Shown here: positions 5,463 to 13,481 of the stretch, in pieces | Layout: each line of letters starts with the position of its first letter | Numbering within the stretch: the stretch's first letter is position 1 | From: JAWXTK01 sp044433645 | Lineage (GTDB): Bacteria > Bacteroidota > Bacteroidia > Bacteroidales > Rikenellaceae | NCBI GenBank assembly: GCA_044433645.1 | Contig: JAWXTK010000029.1 | Location: 1-13,627 of the forward strand | DNA: 13,627 bases | Direction: 5' to 3' | Position numbers and translations under genes: made by a program | The notes under the pieces: model-generated | What the model was told of the DNA's origin: nothing | The model's database searches: none | Seen by the model: only the letters and a program-made list of their open reading frames with translations

Positions 5463-5837
5463 ATGAGAAAAATAAAATTATTCTTTGCTATGCTTGTTGC
5501 AGCATGTTGCTTTGCATCGTGTGGTGAGCCTACAGCTAGCGCATCTGATGCTATGTCAGTGTTTTTTAACTCTTTGCTTAGTAATGATGTAGAGACTTAT
5601 AAATCGGTGCTAAACCCTAATTTGGAATCTGGCGAGATAGATTATCTTGTGGAGTATTTTAATGCAAATGCTGCGCAGATGACTGAAGTAACTGGTTTTA
5701 AGGTTGTTAGCGAAAGTGTTAACGGCGATAAAGCTGAGGTGACTTACTCGTTTGTGGTGAATGGCGAGACTATTACTGAAACTTTGCCTTTGAGCCTTAT
5801 TGAGGGAAAATGGTATTTAAATCCTTTTGATTTTTAA
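5463..5837 (+). CDS. Small lipoprotein with NTF2-like (DUF4878-type) fold, copy 3
   Basis: The 124-residue product starts MRKIKLFFAMLVAACCFASC with the lipidated Cys at 20 (FASC). The first helix (SDAMSVFFNSLLSND), the middle helix around LVEYFNANAAQ and the last strands ending EGKWYLNPF copy the plan of the protein at 4608 (GKWYVN end). A duplication origin for the group is likely. A strong bidirectional terminator follows 15 bp after the stop, separating it from the convergent greA gene. Function is unknown; it would be anchored in the envelope. Confidence 0.75.
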   Translation: MRKIKLFFAMLVAACCFASCGEPTASASDAMSVFFNSLLSNDVETYKSVLNPNLESGEIDYLVEYFNANAAQMTEVTGFKVVSESVNGDKAEVTYSFVVNGETITETLPLSLIEGKWYLNPFDF

Positions 5838-5852
5838 TCTGAATCTTTGAAA

Positions 5853-5900
5853 CAAATAAAATGCCCAGAATTCTCAAATGAGTTCTGGGCATTTTATTTG
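5853..5900. terminator. Bidirectional terminator between lipoprotein gene and greA
   Basis: CAAATAAAATGCCCAGAA (5853-5870) and TTCTGGGCATTTTATTTG (5883-5900) form a perfect 18-bp stem with a 12-base loop that can itself pair CTC with GAG. T-rich tails on both strands suit both convergent genes. Confidence 0.95.
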
Positions 5901-5915
5901 TGTTTATTTATATGT

Positions 5916-6392
5916 TTAACCTATGGCAATGTTGGTTATCTCAAAATTTAGTACTCCTGCTGGAACATTAACGGTGATTTGATCGCCTAGCTTATGGCCT
6001 AAAAGAGCCTTAGCAATAGGAGTTCCTACCGATAGTTTGCCTTCTTTGAGGTTGGCTTCGCTTTCGGATACTAGGGTGTAGACCACTGTTTTGCCTGTGC
6101 CCAGGTTTTTAAGTGAGACTTTGTTGAGAATCTGAACTTTGCTCGTGTCTATTTTTGATTCATCTATAATGCGTGAACTAGCAATAACAGCTTCGAGCTT
6201 AGCTATGCGCATCTCTAGCATGCCTTGTGCTTCTTTAGCTGCATCGTACTCTGCATTTTCGGACAAGTCGCCTTTGTCGCGCGCCTCGGCTATTTGAGCT
6301 GAGATTGCAGGGCGTTCCACAGAGCGTAGTTGCTCTAATTCTTGTTTTAATTTCTGGTAACCAGCCTCGGTTAAGTGATGAATTTCTGCCAT
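5916..6392 (-). CDS. greA: Transcription elongation factor GreA
   Basis: The 158-residue protein rescues backtracked RNA polymerase by stimulating cleavage of the RNA 3' end. The N-terminal coiled coil (about 1-75) has the conserved tip, GDLSENAEYDAAKEAQG, with the acidic pair that reaches the polymerase active site. The C-terminal FKBP-like domain includes SVGTPIAKALLGHKLGDQITV. Length matches the family (about 157). The start at 6392 gives MAEIHHLTEAGYQKLKQEL, the usual GreA beginning; an in-frame ATG at 6470 would add 26 residues across the promoter and was rejected. It converges on the lipoprotein cluster and diverges from the cardiolipin synthase gene. Confidence 0.97.
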   Translation of the reverse strand: MAEIHHLTEAGYQKLKQELEQLRSVERPAISAQIAEARDKGDLSENAEYDAAKEAQGMLEMRIAKLEAVIASSRIIDESKIDTSKVQILNKVSLKNLGTGKTVVYTLVSESEANLKEGKLSVGTPIAKALLGHKLGDQITVNVPAGVLNFEITNIAIG

Positions 6393-6427
6393 AATTTTTC
6401 TGTTTCTAAATACAAAAATATAGAGAA

Positions 6428-6451
6428 TCTCAACCTTACTAAAGATTGAGA
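6428..6451 (-). promoter_or_regulatory. Hairpin in the greA leader
   Basis: TCTCAA (6428-6433) and TTGAGA (6446-6451), with CTT (6435-6437) and AAG (6442-6444) inside, form a stem with a one-by-one mismatch and a four-base loop. It lies in the predicted 70-nt leader of greA. A regulatory role is only a possibility. Confidence 0.35.
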
Positions 6452-6467
6452 CCCTCATCCATTGTAA

Positions 6468-6498
6468 CAAAGGTAAAAAACTTATTTTAATTTTGCAA
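6468..6498 (-). promoter_or_regulatory. greA: Promoter of greA
   Basis: The minus strand reads TTGC (6498-6495), 19 bases, then TACCTTTG (6475-6468). Both elements fit the Bacteroidota consensus. Confidence 0.75.
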
Positions 6499-6535
6499 CT
6501 ATAAATTCAAGAATGATGCCAAAAAAAATGGTCGC

Positions 6536-6566
6536 TTGTTTGTTATAAATGATTTTATTATATTTG
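6536..6566 (+). promoter_or_regulatory. cls: Promoter of the cardiolipin synthase gene
   Basis: TTG (6536-6538) or TTTG (6539-6542) precedes TATATTTG (6559-6566) by 20 or 16 bases. The start codon at 6591 is 24 bp downstream. Its -33 region is about 40 bp from that of the divergent greA promoter. Confidence 0.7.
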
Positions 6567-6590
6567 TGTTAGGCAATTTATATTGGGCGT

Positions 6591-8027
6591 ATGGAAAATA
6601 TTTCGACTATATTTTGGTTCTTGTATTTAATACCTGTGATTTTTATTATCGTGGTGATTATTATGGATAAGCGTGAGCCTGTAAGGGCTTTGGCTTGGAT
6701 ATGTGTGGTTGCGCTATTGCCCTATGCAGGTATAATTTTATATATATTTTTTGGAAGAAACTTTAGAAAAGAAAAAATATTTTCGCGCAAAGGTGCACGC
6801 GATGAAAAATTGCTAAAAAGACTCTCGCAACGCCAATTAAAATTACTTAGTACGGCTAATTTAGAAGGTGAAATATCTGAAAATAAGGAGATTATAACCT
6901 TGATGTTGAATAATAGTCGCTCGCTACTCACCTTGCACAATAGAGTAAAGGTGCTTAATAACGGCAGCGAGACTTTCCCCGAAATAATCAAAACATTACA
7001 TGAGGCCAAGCAAAGCATACACCTAGAGTATTATATTATAGAAAATGATGCTCTGGGCGAAAGCATTGCTGATATATTAGTGAGTAAAGCTCTTGAAGGT
7101 GTGGAGGTTAGGCTTATTTATGACGATGTGGGGAGTTGGTCGCTGAGTAGGAGATATATTGCAAGGTTGCAGCGTGCAGGGGTCAAGGTATATTGCTTTA
7201 TGCCTGTTATGTTCCCTTTGCTGACAAGTAAATTAAATTACAGAAATCATAGAAAAATAGTAGTTGTAGACTCAAAAGTAGCATTTACCGGTGGCATAAA
7301 TATTGCAGAGAGATACATTAAAGGCACAAAACTGGGTAAGTGGCGTGACACTCACTTAAAAATTGAGGGTGAGGCTGTGGCGCAATTACAGAAAGTGTTT
7401 GCCTTGGACTGGTTCTTTGTAAGTAGAAAACAACTATTAGATGATGAAAAATATTTCCCGCAAACTAATATTGATGACTTTTTGCCTGTGCAGATAGCAT
7501 CCTCGGGGCCTGACTCGCATTGGGCGTCGATAATGCAGGCTTTTTTTGCTGCTATTTGTAAGGCTAAAAATAATATATTTATTAGTTCGCCCTATTTCTT
7601 GCCTAATCAAGCAGTGCTCACGGCGCTGAAGGTGGCTGCAATGAGTGGCGTGGATGTAAGGATATTGTTGCCAAGCAGGTCGGATTCTAAAATTGTGTAT
7701 TGGGCTACGCGCTCGTATATCGAGGAATTGTTGGAGGCTGGGATTAAAGTGTATTTTTATAAAAAGGGATTCAATCATTCTAAGTTGATAATAATTGATG
7801 AAAATTTTGCGTCGGTAGGTACGGCTAATATGGATATTCGTAGTTTTGAACACAACTTTGAGGTTGCTGCGCTGATTTATGATAAAAAAACAGCAACTGA
7901 GCTAAGCGTTGCTTTTGAGAGGGATATAGATGATGCAAAACAATTAAATATGACTCAGTGGAGAAAACGACCGTTGAGAGAAAGTATTTATGAATCCTTT
8001 GCCCGTTTGCTGGGCCCCTTATTATAG
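6591..8027 (+). CDS. cls: Cardiolipin synthase, phospholipase D superfamily
   Basis: The 478-residue inner-membrane enzyme makes cardiolipin by joining phospholipid head groups. Two N-terminal membrane segments are clear (about 5-25 and 32-54, the PLDc_N anchor), followed by two catalytic PLD domains. The first HKD motif is HRKIVVVD (H220, K222, D227) in a stretch ending FTGGINIAERY; the second is HSKLIIID (H396, K398, D403) ending VGTANMDIRSFEHNFE. All six catalytic residues are present. Length and layout match bacterial ClsA/ClsB proteins of about 480 residues. It has its own promoter and is followed by a barrel gene after 103 bp. Whether phosphatidylglycerol or another lipid is the second substrate cannot be told. 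Confidence 0.95.
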   Translation: MENISTIFWFLYLIPVIFIIVVIIMDKREPVRALAWICVVALLPYAGIILYIFFGRNFRKEKIFSRKGARDEKLLKRLSQRQLKLLSTANLEGEISENKEIITLMLNNSRSLLTLHNRVKVLNNGSETFPEIIKTLHEAKQSIHLEYYIIENDALGESIADILVSKALEGVEVRLIYDDVGSWSLSRRYIARLQRAGVKVYCFMPVMFPLLTSKLNYRNHRKIVVVDSKVAFTGGINIAERYIKGTKLGKWRDTHLKIEGEAVAQLQKVFALDWFFVSRKQLLDDEKYFPQTNIDDFLPVQIASSGPDSHWASIMQAFFAAICKAKNNIFISSPYFLPNQAVLTALKVAAMSGVDVRILLPSRSDSKIVYWATRSYIEELLEAGIKVYFYKKGFNHSKLIIIDENFASVGTANMDIRSFEHNFEVAALIYDKKTATELSVAFERDIDDAKQLNMTQWRKRPLRESIYESFARLLGPLL

Positions 8028-8049
8028 AAATTGTTTTCTACTTATAGAA

Positions 8050-8091
8050 CCTTTTTAAATGTGTAAATTAATGCTTCATTTTTTAAAAAGG
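8050..8091. repeat. 10-bp inverted repeat upstream of the barrel gene
   Basis: CCTTTTTAAA (8050-8059) and TTTAAAAAGG (8082-8091) are perfect inverted copies with 22 bases between. The stretch after it contains a GGAGG sequence 38 bp before the start codon. It may be a weak terminator for cls or an operator. I found no good promoter for the downstream gene here. Confidence 0.4.
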
Positions 8092-8130
8092 AGGTGTTAG
8101 TGATTTTGTTTCACTTTAAAACTATAAGTT

Positions 8131-8751
8131 ATGAAAAAAATTTTTACTATGATTCTTGCCCTCTCCTTTGTGGGGGTGCAAATGGCATCGGCGCAGATTC
8201 TGAAAATGGGTCTTAAGGGTGGGGTGTCTACCAAAATTTATGATTTTCAGACCACCACTGTGGACGGTGCTACTATCTCGCCAGGAACAAATGGTAACAT
8301 TGGTTTCCAAGCTGGGGTTATTATGAAGGTGTCTATTCCTAAGTTTCTCTACATTCAGCCAGAGCTTATGTATTCTACTAATGACTATGATTATGTGGTA
8401 ACTGATGCTAGTTATATTAGCAAGGTGAAGGTGCGTAGTCATCGTTTTGAGGTGCCCGTAATGGTGGGTTTTAATATCTCGGCCTTGAGATTTTTTGCTG
8501 GTCCTAAGTTCGTTTTAGCTTCCTCCTCGTCGGAGACTAACGATTATGTAGACCTAAAAATGGATTATATTGATTCAAACATTGCCTTGGTGGCAGGTTG
8601 TGGATTTGATATCAAACGTTTCTTTATAGATATAAGTTATACGACTTATCTAGGGGATAGTTATGATATTGCTACTTACAACGGAACGTCTACGAAGTTA
8701 AATCTTAAAAGCGATAGTCAGTGGAATTTTAATGTGGGATTCTTCTTTTAA
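8131..8751 (+). CDS. Outer-membrane beta-barrel protein (PorT-like)
   Basis: The 206-residue protein has a signal peptide (MKKIFTMILALSFVGVQMASA, cleavage before Q22) and then alternating strand segments typical of an eight-stranded barrel of the PorT or porin-like Bacteroidota family: ILKMGLKGGVSTKIYDF, NIGFQAGVIMKV, FLYIQPELMYS, FEVPVMVGFNIS, LRFFAGPKFVLA and, at the end, WNFNVGFFF, whose last Phe is the usual outer-membrane targeting signal. The phrase IQPEL also occurs in the frameshifted gene at 1189-1777, a likely relative. The location is the outer membrane. Function is unknown; transport and structural roles are both possible. It is followed by a bidirectional terminator and converges with the sulfatase operon. 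Confidence 0.82.
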   Translation: MKKIFTMILALSFVGVQMASAQILKMGLKGGVSTKIYDFQTTTVDGATISPGTNGNIGFQAGVIMKVSIPKFLYIQPELMYSTNDYDYVVTDASYISKVKVRSHRFEVPVMVGFNISALRFFAGPKFVLASSSSETNDYVDLKMDYIDSNIALVAGCGFDIKRFFIDISYTTYLGDSYDIATYNGTSTKLNLKSDSQWNFNVGFFF

Positions 8752-8775
8752 GTAATGATGGGTGTTGAATGAAAA

Positions 8776-8814
8776 AAAGGAGTGACTAACAAATTTTCTG
8801 TTAGTTACTCCTTT
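8776..8814. terminator. Bidirectional terminator between barrel gene and sulfatase operon
   Basis: AAAGGAGTGACTAACA (8776-8791) and TGTTAGTTACTCCTTT (8799-8814) form a 16-bp stem with one wobble pair. The minus-strand side is followed by seven T's, a strong terminator for the GH31-sulfatase operon. The plus-strand tail is weaker. Confidence 0.92.
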
Positions 8815-8858
8815 CTTGATTTTGTGGGGGCAGCAGATGAATGCTTATTAGTCGCCCA

Positions 8859-10673
8859 CTATTTCTTGGTTGATTTAACAAACCATGGTAGGAACTCATT
8901 CCCTTTGCTATCTACGATAATAGGTTTAAATTCGTGGATACCAGCCTCTAGTTTAACATTGTGGATAGAGATAGATGGCTTGTCTAAAGAGAAGCCTTCG
9001 CATGATGCTACTTCAACGCCGTTAACTACGATCTTGGCACTTTTCATGTCCATGATTGCGCGACCTGGTTTAGAACCATTACCTGAGTTTGGTACAGGAC
9101 GGCCTGCAGGTGATTGTGCGTTAAGGTTAAGACCAGTTACTGGATTCCAACGATAAAGCTCAAAATCATAAACCCCAGCCTCAGTTACTTTAACTGTCCA
9201 GAAAGCTGATGCAGCAGGAGTTTTCTTGCCAAGATTTGCAGCTCCTTGGTTCCAGATAGGTGTAACTTTAGGGTCGATAGAGTGAGCATCGTGGCTGTTC
9301 ATAACAACACTCTCGCCCTTAACATCAGTTGATAAGTAAACTGGGTGACGGTAATCTTTGTCAACGGAGATTTTATCCCACCATTTTTCGTAAGCCGCAG
9401 CTAATTCTTTTACAAGTTTAGGATTTTGTGCTGCAACATCATTACGTTGAGAACGGTCTTTTGCAACGTTGTAAAGTTCTTTTCCGTAAACAAGTCTCCA
9501 GTGGCCTTTCATAACGCAAGGCTCTTTGTATTTAACCAAGAACTCACCTCTTTGAGTGTCTGTAACTTCGATACGATCTTTGTCGAAATCTTTAGCAAAG
9601 ATATCTACACCATCAAAGTTAACTTCGCGGCTAGGTTTAAGATTACACATACTCATAAGAGTTGGCATAAGGTCGTAGTACATTGTTAAATCGTCTACTT
9701 GAATACCTTTGTTTTCCCATGGAAGATACATGAGCATAGCTTGACGGTGGCCACCATCCCATGGATCACCTTTCCTACCTCTAAGGCCTCCGTTGTAGCC
9801 TTTTGACTCGATAGCAAATTTTTGTTTGTCAAGCACAGGTACGTTACTACCATTATCACCAAATAGGATGATAACTGTGTTGTCGTCAAGGCCTTCTTTT
9901 TTAAGTGACTCGCGAAGTTTTGCGATATTCTCGTCTATATTAGCTATCATACCATAGATTCTAGCTGTTCTATCGCTTACTTTGTCTTTGTAAGGCTCAA
10001 CATATTTAGCCTCGACGTTAAATGGTGCGTGGGCTGCGTTAAGAGCTAGGTAAACAAAGAAAGGTTTTTTCTTGTTTTTAGAGATGAAGTCTATAGTTTC
10101 GTCAACGAAAACATCGGTACAGTAGCCTGTTTGTTTCTCAGGTATGTCTCTGTCGCGATAATAAGTGTCGTCGAAGTAGGTGTTACCCCAGTAGTCGGGC
10201 AGCTGGCCTATACCTCCACCTTTAAGGCAAAGAACATTGTCGAAACCTCGGTCTATTGGACGGTAAGGGTAGTTGTCTCCCAAGTGCCATTTACCATACA
10301 TAGCTGTTGTGTAGCCATTATCCTTGAATGCGTCACCCATAGTGTAAAGTTTAGTATCTAGGATAGAACGGCCTGAGATAGTGTGCCATACACCTGAAAG
10401 GTTGCCGTCAACGCCCGTCATAAGACCTGAACGTGTTGGCGCACTAGTAGTGCCTGTTTGGAAGTTGTCAAAACAGATACTTTGGCTGTGTAGCTTGTCG
10501 ATAGCAGGTGTTTTGATAATTTTGTTGCCTGTGTAGCCTACGTCTCCGTAACCAACATCATCGGTTAGGATAAGAATAACATTAGGTTTTTTTGGAGCTG
10601 ATTTAGCTTCCAAAACGCTAGGTACTAGGCATAATGCACAACCTAGAGTGGCATAAAGTTTTGGATTTCTCAT
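8859..10673 (-). CDS. Secreted sulfatase, Ser-type, formylglycine-dependent
   Basis: The 604-residue hydrolase removes sulfate from a glycan in the periplasm or at the surface. A signal peptide covers about residues 1-23. The metal and catalytic residues follow the type I sulfatase plan: DD at 38-39 (LTDDVGYGD), the activation motif SAPTRSGLMTG at 77-87 whose Ser77 would become formylglycine, KWH at 128-130, H215 (AAHAPF), and DN at 273-274 (GDNGS). Ser at the first position instead of Cys means maturation by the radical-SAM enzyme anSME, as in anaerobes. Residues from about 460 form an extra C-terminal region, probably a beta-sandwich, with SFWTVKV-like strands and the segment VYDFELYRWNP. 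The start overlaps the last base of the upstream GH31 stop (TAATG), so translation is probably coupled. Substrate (sulfated xylan, ulvan, mucin or other) cannot be told. Confidence 0.93.
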   Translation of the reverse strand: MRNPKLYATLGCALCLVPSVLEAKSAPKKPNVILILTDDVGYGDVGYTGNKIIKTPAIDKLHSQSICFDNFQTGTTSAPTRSGLMTGVDGNLSGVWHTISGRSILDTKLYTMGDAFKDNGYTTAMYGKWHLGDNYPYRPIDRGFDNVLCLKGGGIGQLPDYWGNTYFDDTYYRDRDIPEKQTGYCTDVFVDETIDFISKNKKKPFFVYLALNAAHAPFNVEAKYVEPYKDKVSDRTARIYGMIANIDENIAKLRESLKKEGLDDNTVIILFGDNGSNVPVLDKQKFAIESKGYNGGLRGRKGDPWDGGHRQAMLMYLPWENKGIQVDDLTMYYDLMPTLMSMCNLKPSREVNFDGVDIFAKDFDKDRIEVTDTQRGEFLVKYKEPCVMKGHWRLVYGKELYNVAKDRSQRNDVAAQNPKLVKELAAAYEKWWDKISVDKDYRHPVYLSTDVKGESVVMNSHDAHSIDPKVTPIWNQGAANLGKKTPAASAFWTVKVTEAGVYDFELYRWNPVTGLNLNAQSPAGRPVPNSGNGSKPGRAIMDMKSAKIVVNGVEVASCEGFSLDKPSISIHNVKLEAGIHEFKPIIVDSKGNEFLPWFVKSTKK

Positions 10674-13312
10674 TATAATTTGATTTTTAAGGTACTTCCT
10701 TTAAATGTCGTTTTTTGTGTTTTTTTCTCGCCTGCAACTTCTATCTCTAGCTCAAGAGGTTTGGCAGAGAAGTCTTGGAAATTTCCCTCGCCTTTTTCTA
10801 TTGTTAGAGTGCGTTTTTTGTAAGAGAATTTAACCTCAGAGTATTCTCCTTTTTCGTAGTCGTAGGTTTGGTTATCATCTATATATAAGGTGTATTCTGC
10901 TTCTTTGTCGCCTGGGTAGATTTTAATGCGCATAGGCTCTTTTGTGGGCTCAGTTGCGTATTGAACTTTAGCTCCGTAAGGAATAATTGAAGATGCTTTG
11001 ACGTAGACAGGTGTGGAATCTAGAGGCGTTGCAACTTTTATGCACCCACCACCCTTAACTTTTTTGTCGGTGAAAAACTCGTACCACTCACCCTGGGGTA
11101 GGTAGATTTCTTTCTCTCTTTGGCCGTATTTTGTAACTAGAGCCACCATGACGTTTTCGCCAAAGAATATTTGGTCGTCTATGTCCCAAGTGTTTTTGTC
11201 CTGAGGATAATAGTAAGCCAAAGGACTCATCATAGCGTGGCCACGTTGAGTTACTTTCCATGCCTCAGAGTAGATATAAGGCAAAAATTTGTAGCGTAGG
11301 TCTATGAACTTGCGCGCCGTAGACTCAAATTCTTTGCCGTAGTTCCATATCTCGGTAGTGGATTTATAGCCGTGAATACGGAAGATAGGACTGAAGGTTG
11401 CGAATTGGAACCAGCGAGTTAAGAGTTCGATGAAATTTTTATCAGTGTACTGGCTTTTGTAGCGTGGGTTCATGCTCTTGCTATCTCTAAAGAAACCTCC
11501 TGCATCGTGAGTCCAGTAAGGAACGCCTGCCATGGTGAAGTTTAGTCCTGCTGAGATTTGCTCGGCAAATTGCTCCCATGAGCTTTGAACATCGCCCGAC
11601 CATGTGACTGCGCCGTAGCGTTGTTGGCCAGAGAAGGCTGAGCGTGTAAGGTTCATAACACGTCGGTTAGGTTCGTCTTTGCGCTGACCTTCATACATGG
11701 CTTTAGTGACCATAAGCGAGTAAGTATTTACTACATAGCTATATACGCCTGCGCCTGTTTGGAAACTAACGTCTTTAAATTCAGAGCCAGGTTCTGAGCC
11801 GTCAAGCCAAATAGAGCTGACACCCATATTAAACATGCTATCGCGAACTAGCTCGTAGAAAGCATTTCCCTTTCTTTGATCCCAGAAATCAAAGTAATTA
11901 GAGCCATTAAGGAAGCAATCTTCTATTTTGCGTTTTTTCTCAGTAGGTTTGTTTTTAAGCATAGGCCAAACTGACACCATTAATTCGGCGTTCATTTCGG
12001 CTAATTCCTTAGTCATGCCTTCTGGGCTAGGGTAGCGTTTTCTCTCCCACTCAGGGCCTTTGGTTTTGCCTGGCCAGTATTGCCAGTCTTGGATTATTAT
12101 ATCAAAAGGAATTTTTTTAGCACGCATCTCTTTAGCTACATCCATAAGTTGCTTTTGGTTGTTGTAGCGCTCACGGCATTGCCAAAAACCATAGGTTTTC
12201 TTAGAGAACATAGGGGTTTGGCCTGTTAATTTATGGTTGAGCTCTATAATCTCGGCTGGGCTTTCGCCTGCAACTACATAGTAGTCAACAGAGGTAGCTT
12301 TAGTGCTAGCAAAGACTGTTTTGTTGTAATCGGGAGAGTTGTAATAAACATTACCTGCGATTTCTGAACCTGTGTTCTCAAAGATAACTTTATAGGTTTT
12401 GCCTGCCTCAAGCTCTTTAACCCCAGAGTAGTTTTGAGGTAGCCACATAGTCTCATAATTGATAATAGTATCGCCGTCAAGACTAAGTGAAACCACGCCC
12501 TTGGCTTTGTGAACATTGTCGCAGTGAACGTGGAAGGCGTAGCGTCCTGTTTGTTTAGGGGTGAAGGTAGTTTCGCGTATGTTTTTCTTGCCGTTGTCCT
12601 TGAATTTAATTTTTGCAACGTCTTCTGATTCAGCTCCTTGGCTTAGTGTTTTTACGGCTGTGCTGCCTGCTTCTTGGCCTTGGAAAGTTATTTCTTTAGA
12701 GGCTGGGTTGAATTGGCTGACGCTGTAGTTATTCCATAGGATGCCGTAGTTTTTGGTAGAAAGAATAAAAGGTATGACAACTTCTTGGTTGTATTGAATA
12801 AAGGTGGCTGGCACGTGTTTCCAGTTCATGATGCCACTTTGATATTGGCCAAGACCGTAAAGAGCCTCATCCTCGCAGGTGAAACCCTGAGAAATCATGT
12901 AGCCCTCGGTTTTTGTTAGGTCGATGTAGCTTTCTTCTAGCGTTTCGCTAATTAATTGTTTGCCTTTAGAGTTTACATATTCGATAACGCCCTTGTCGCT
13001 GATGTTGACTTCTAGGCTAGGGGTTTTAATAGTAAGCTTGTTTGCTGTTTGTTTTAGTTCCCACTTTGTGGCTTGAGGCTGCATGGTAACTACTAGCTCT
13101 GGAACTGAGTAATAGCCTTTGTTAAGTGGCGTTTTGCTTACGTGCATTATTTTATCGCTCATAACCTCAATTTTGACTTCTTTGTCACTCATTTTAAGGG
13201 TGAGAGAGTTAGCGTCCTGAGTGAAAGGCAGAGCAAATTGAGCTCCGATTACCGTAAAAGGTAAGGCCAGCAACATGCTAGTTGTGGCGATTAGTAGTTG
13301 TTTTAGTCTCAT
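10673..13312 (-). CDS. Secreted GH31 alpha-glycosidase, alpha-xylosidase-like, with PA14-like insert
   Basis: The 879-residue enzyme has a signal peptide (about residues 1-24), an N-terminal beta-sandwich (about 30-225), a PA14-like insert (about 225-345, with TGRYAFHVHCDN and later SLSLDG), the catalytic TIM barrel (about 370-690) and C-terminal beta domains. The nucleophile is Asp504 in SIWLDGSEPG and the acid/base is probably Asp574 in TWSGDVQSSWE. PYWTHDAGGFF and RIHG are also GH31 hallmarks. The WxDGxEP form and the PA14 insert are both seen in alpha-xylosidases acting on xyloglucan; an alpha-glucosidase or alpha-GalNAcase cannot be excluded. It is followed by the sulfatase gene with a one-base overlap. 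The start at 13312 gives a proper signal peptide. No susC/susD pair is in the window, so the transport part of a locus, if any, lies elsewhere. Confidence 0.93.
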   Translation of the reverse strand: MRLKQLLIATTSMLLALPFTVIGAQFALPFTQDANSLTLKMSDKEVKIEVMSDKIMHVSKTPLNKGYYSVPELVVTMQPQATKWELKQTANKLTIKTPSLEVNISDKGVIEYVNSKGKQLISETLEESYIDLTKTEGYMISQGFTCEDEALYGLGQYQSGIMNWKHVPATFIQYNQEVVIPFILSTKNYGILWNNYSVSQFNPASKEITFQGQEAGSTAVKTLSQGAESEDVAKIKFKDNGKKNIRETTFTPKQTGRYAFHVHCDNVHKAKGVVSLSLDGDTIINYETMWLPQNYSGVKELEAGKTYKVIFENTGSEIAGNVYYNSPDYNKTVFASTKATSVDYYVVAGESPAEIIELNHKLTGQTPMFSKKTYGFWQCRERYNNQKQLMDVAKEMRAKKIPFDIIIQDWQYWPGKTKGPEWERKRYPSPEGMTKELAEMNAELMVSVWPMLKNKPTEKKRKIEDCFLNGSNYFDFWDQRKGNAFYELVRDSMFNMGVSSIWLDGSEPGSEFKDVSFQTGAGVYSYVVNTYSLMVTKAMYEGQRKDEPNRRVMNLTRSAFSGQQRYGAVTWSGDVQSSWEQFAEQISAGLNFTMAGVPYWTHDAGGFFRDSKSMNPRYKSQYTDKNFIELLTRWFQFATFSPIFRIHGYKSTTEIWNYGKEFESTARKFIDLRYKFLPYIYSEAWKVTQRGHAMMSPLAYYYPQDKNTWDIDDQIFFGENVMVALVTKYGQREKEIYLPQGEWYEFFTDKKVKGGGCIKVATPLDSTPVYVKASSIIPYGAKVQYATEPTKEPMRIKIYPGDKEAEYTLYIDDNQTYDYEKGEYSEVKFSYKKRTLTIEKGEGNFQDFSAKPLELEIEVAGEKKTQKTTFKGSTLKIKL

Positions 13313-13415
13313 GGGTTAGTTCTTTTATGTTAAGGAGGATTCTAATTTTCATTTTTTACTCCAAAATTTAGTACAAGAACCCGTGACGTCCTAAATTGAA
13401 GCGTTTATCTGACAT

Positions 13416-13447
13416 CAAAGTTAAATCAAAAAGTTCTGAAATCCAAA
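13416..13447 (-). promoter_or_regulatory. Promoter pointing into the GH31-sulfatase operon
   Basis: The minus strand reads TTTG (13447-13444), 20 bases, then TAACTTTG (13423-13416), a good Bacteroidota promoter. The predicted transcript start is about 100 bp before the GH31 start codon. It lies between the transposase stop and the GH31 gene, so it may belong to the insertion sequence. Confidence 0.65.
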
Positions 13448-13481
13448 CTTTTTGAACAAAATCTATCTATCTATTAGTGTA

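Noticed and set aside
6393..6470. N-terminal extension of GreA
   Set aside because: It would run across the greA promoter and leader hairpin, and the canonical GreA start is at 6392.
8782..9156. Plus-strand reading inside the sulfatase gene
   Set aside because: It is antisense to a well-conserved sulfatase C-terminus and shows no domain or signal.
12274..12618. Second minus-strand reading inside the GH31 gene
   Set aside because: It overlaps the conserved GH31 frame (PA14-like insert) and has no recognisable features.
13461..13474. ATCT microsatellite
   Set aside because: Only about three units, in non-coding DNA, with no sign of variation or function.
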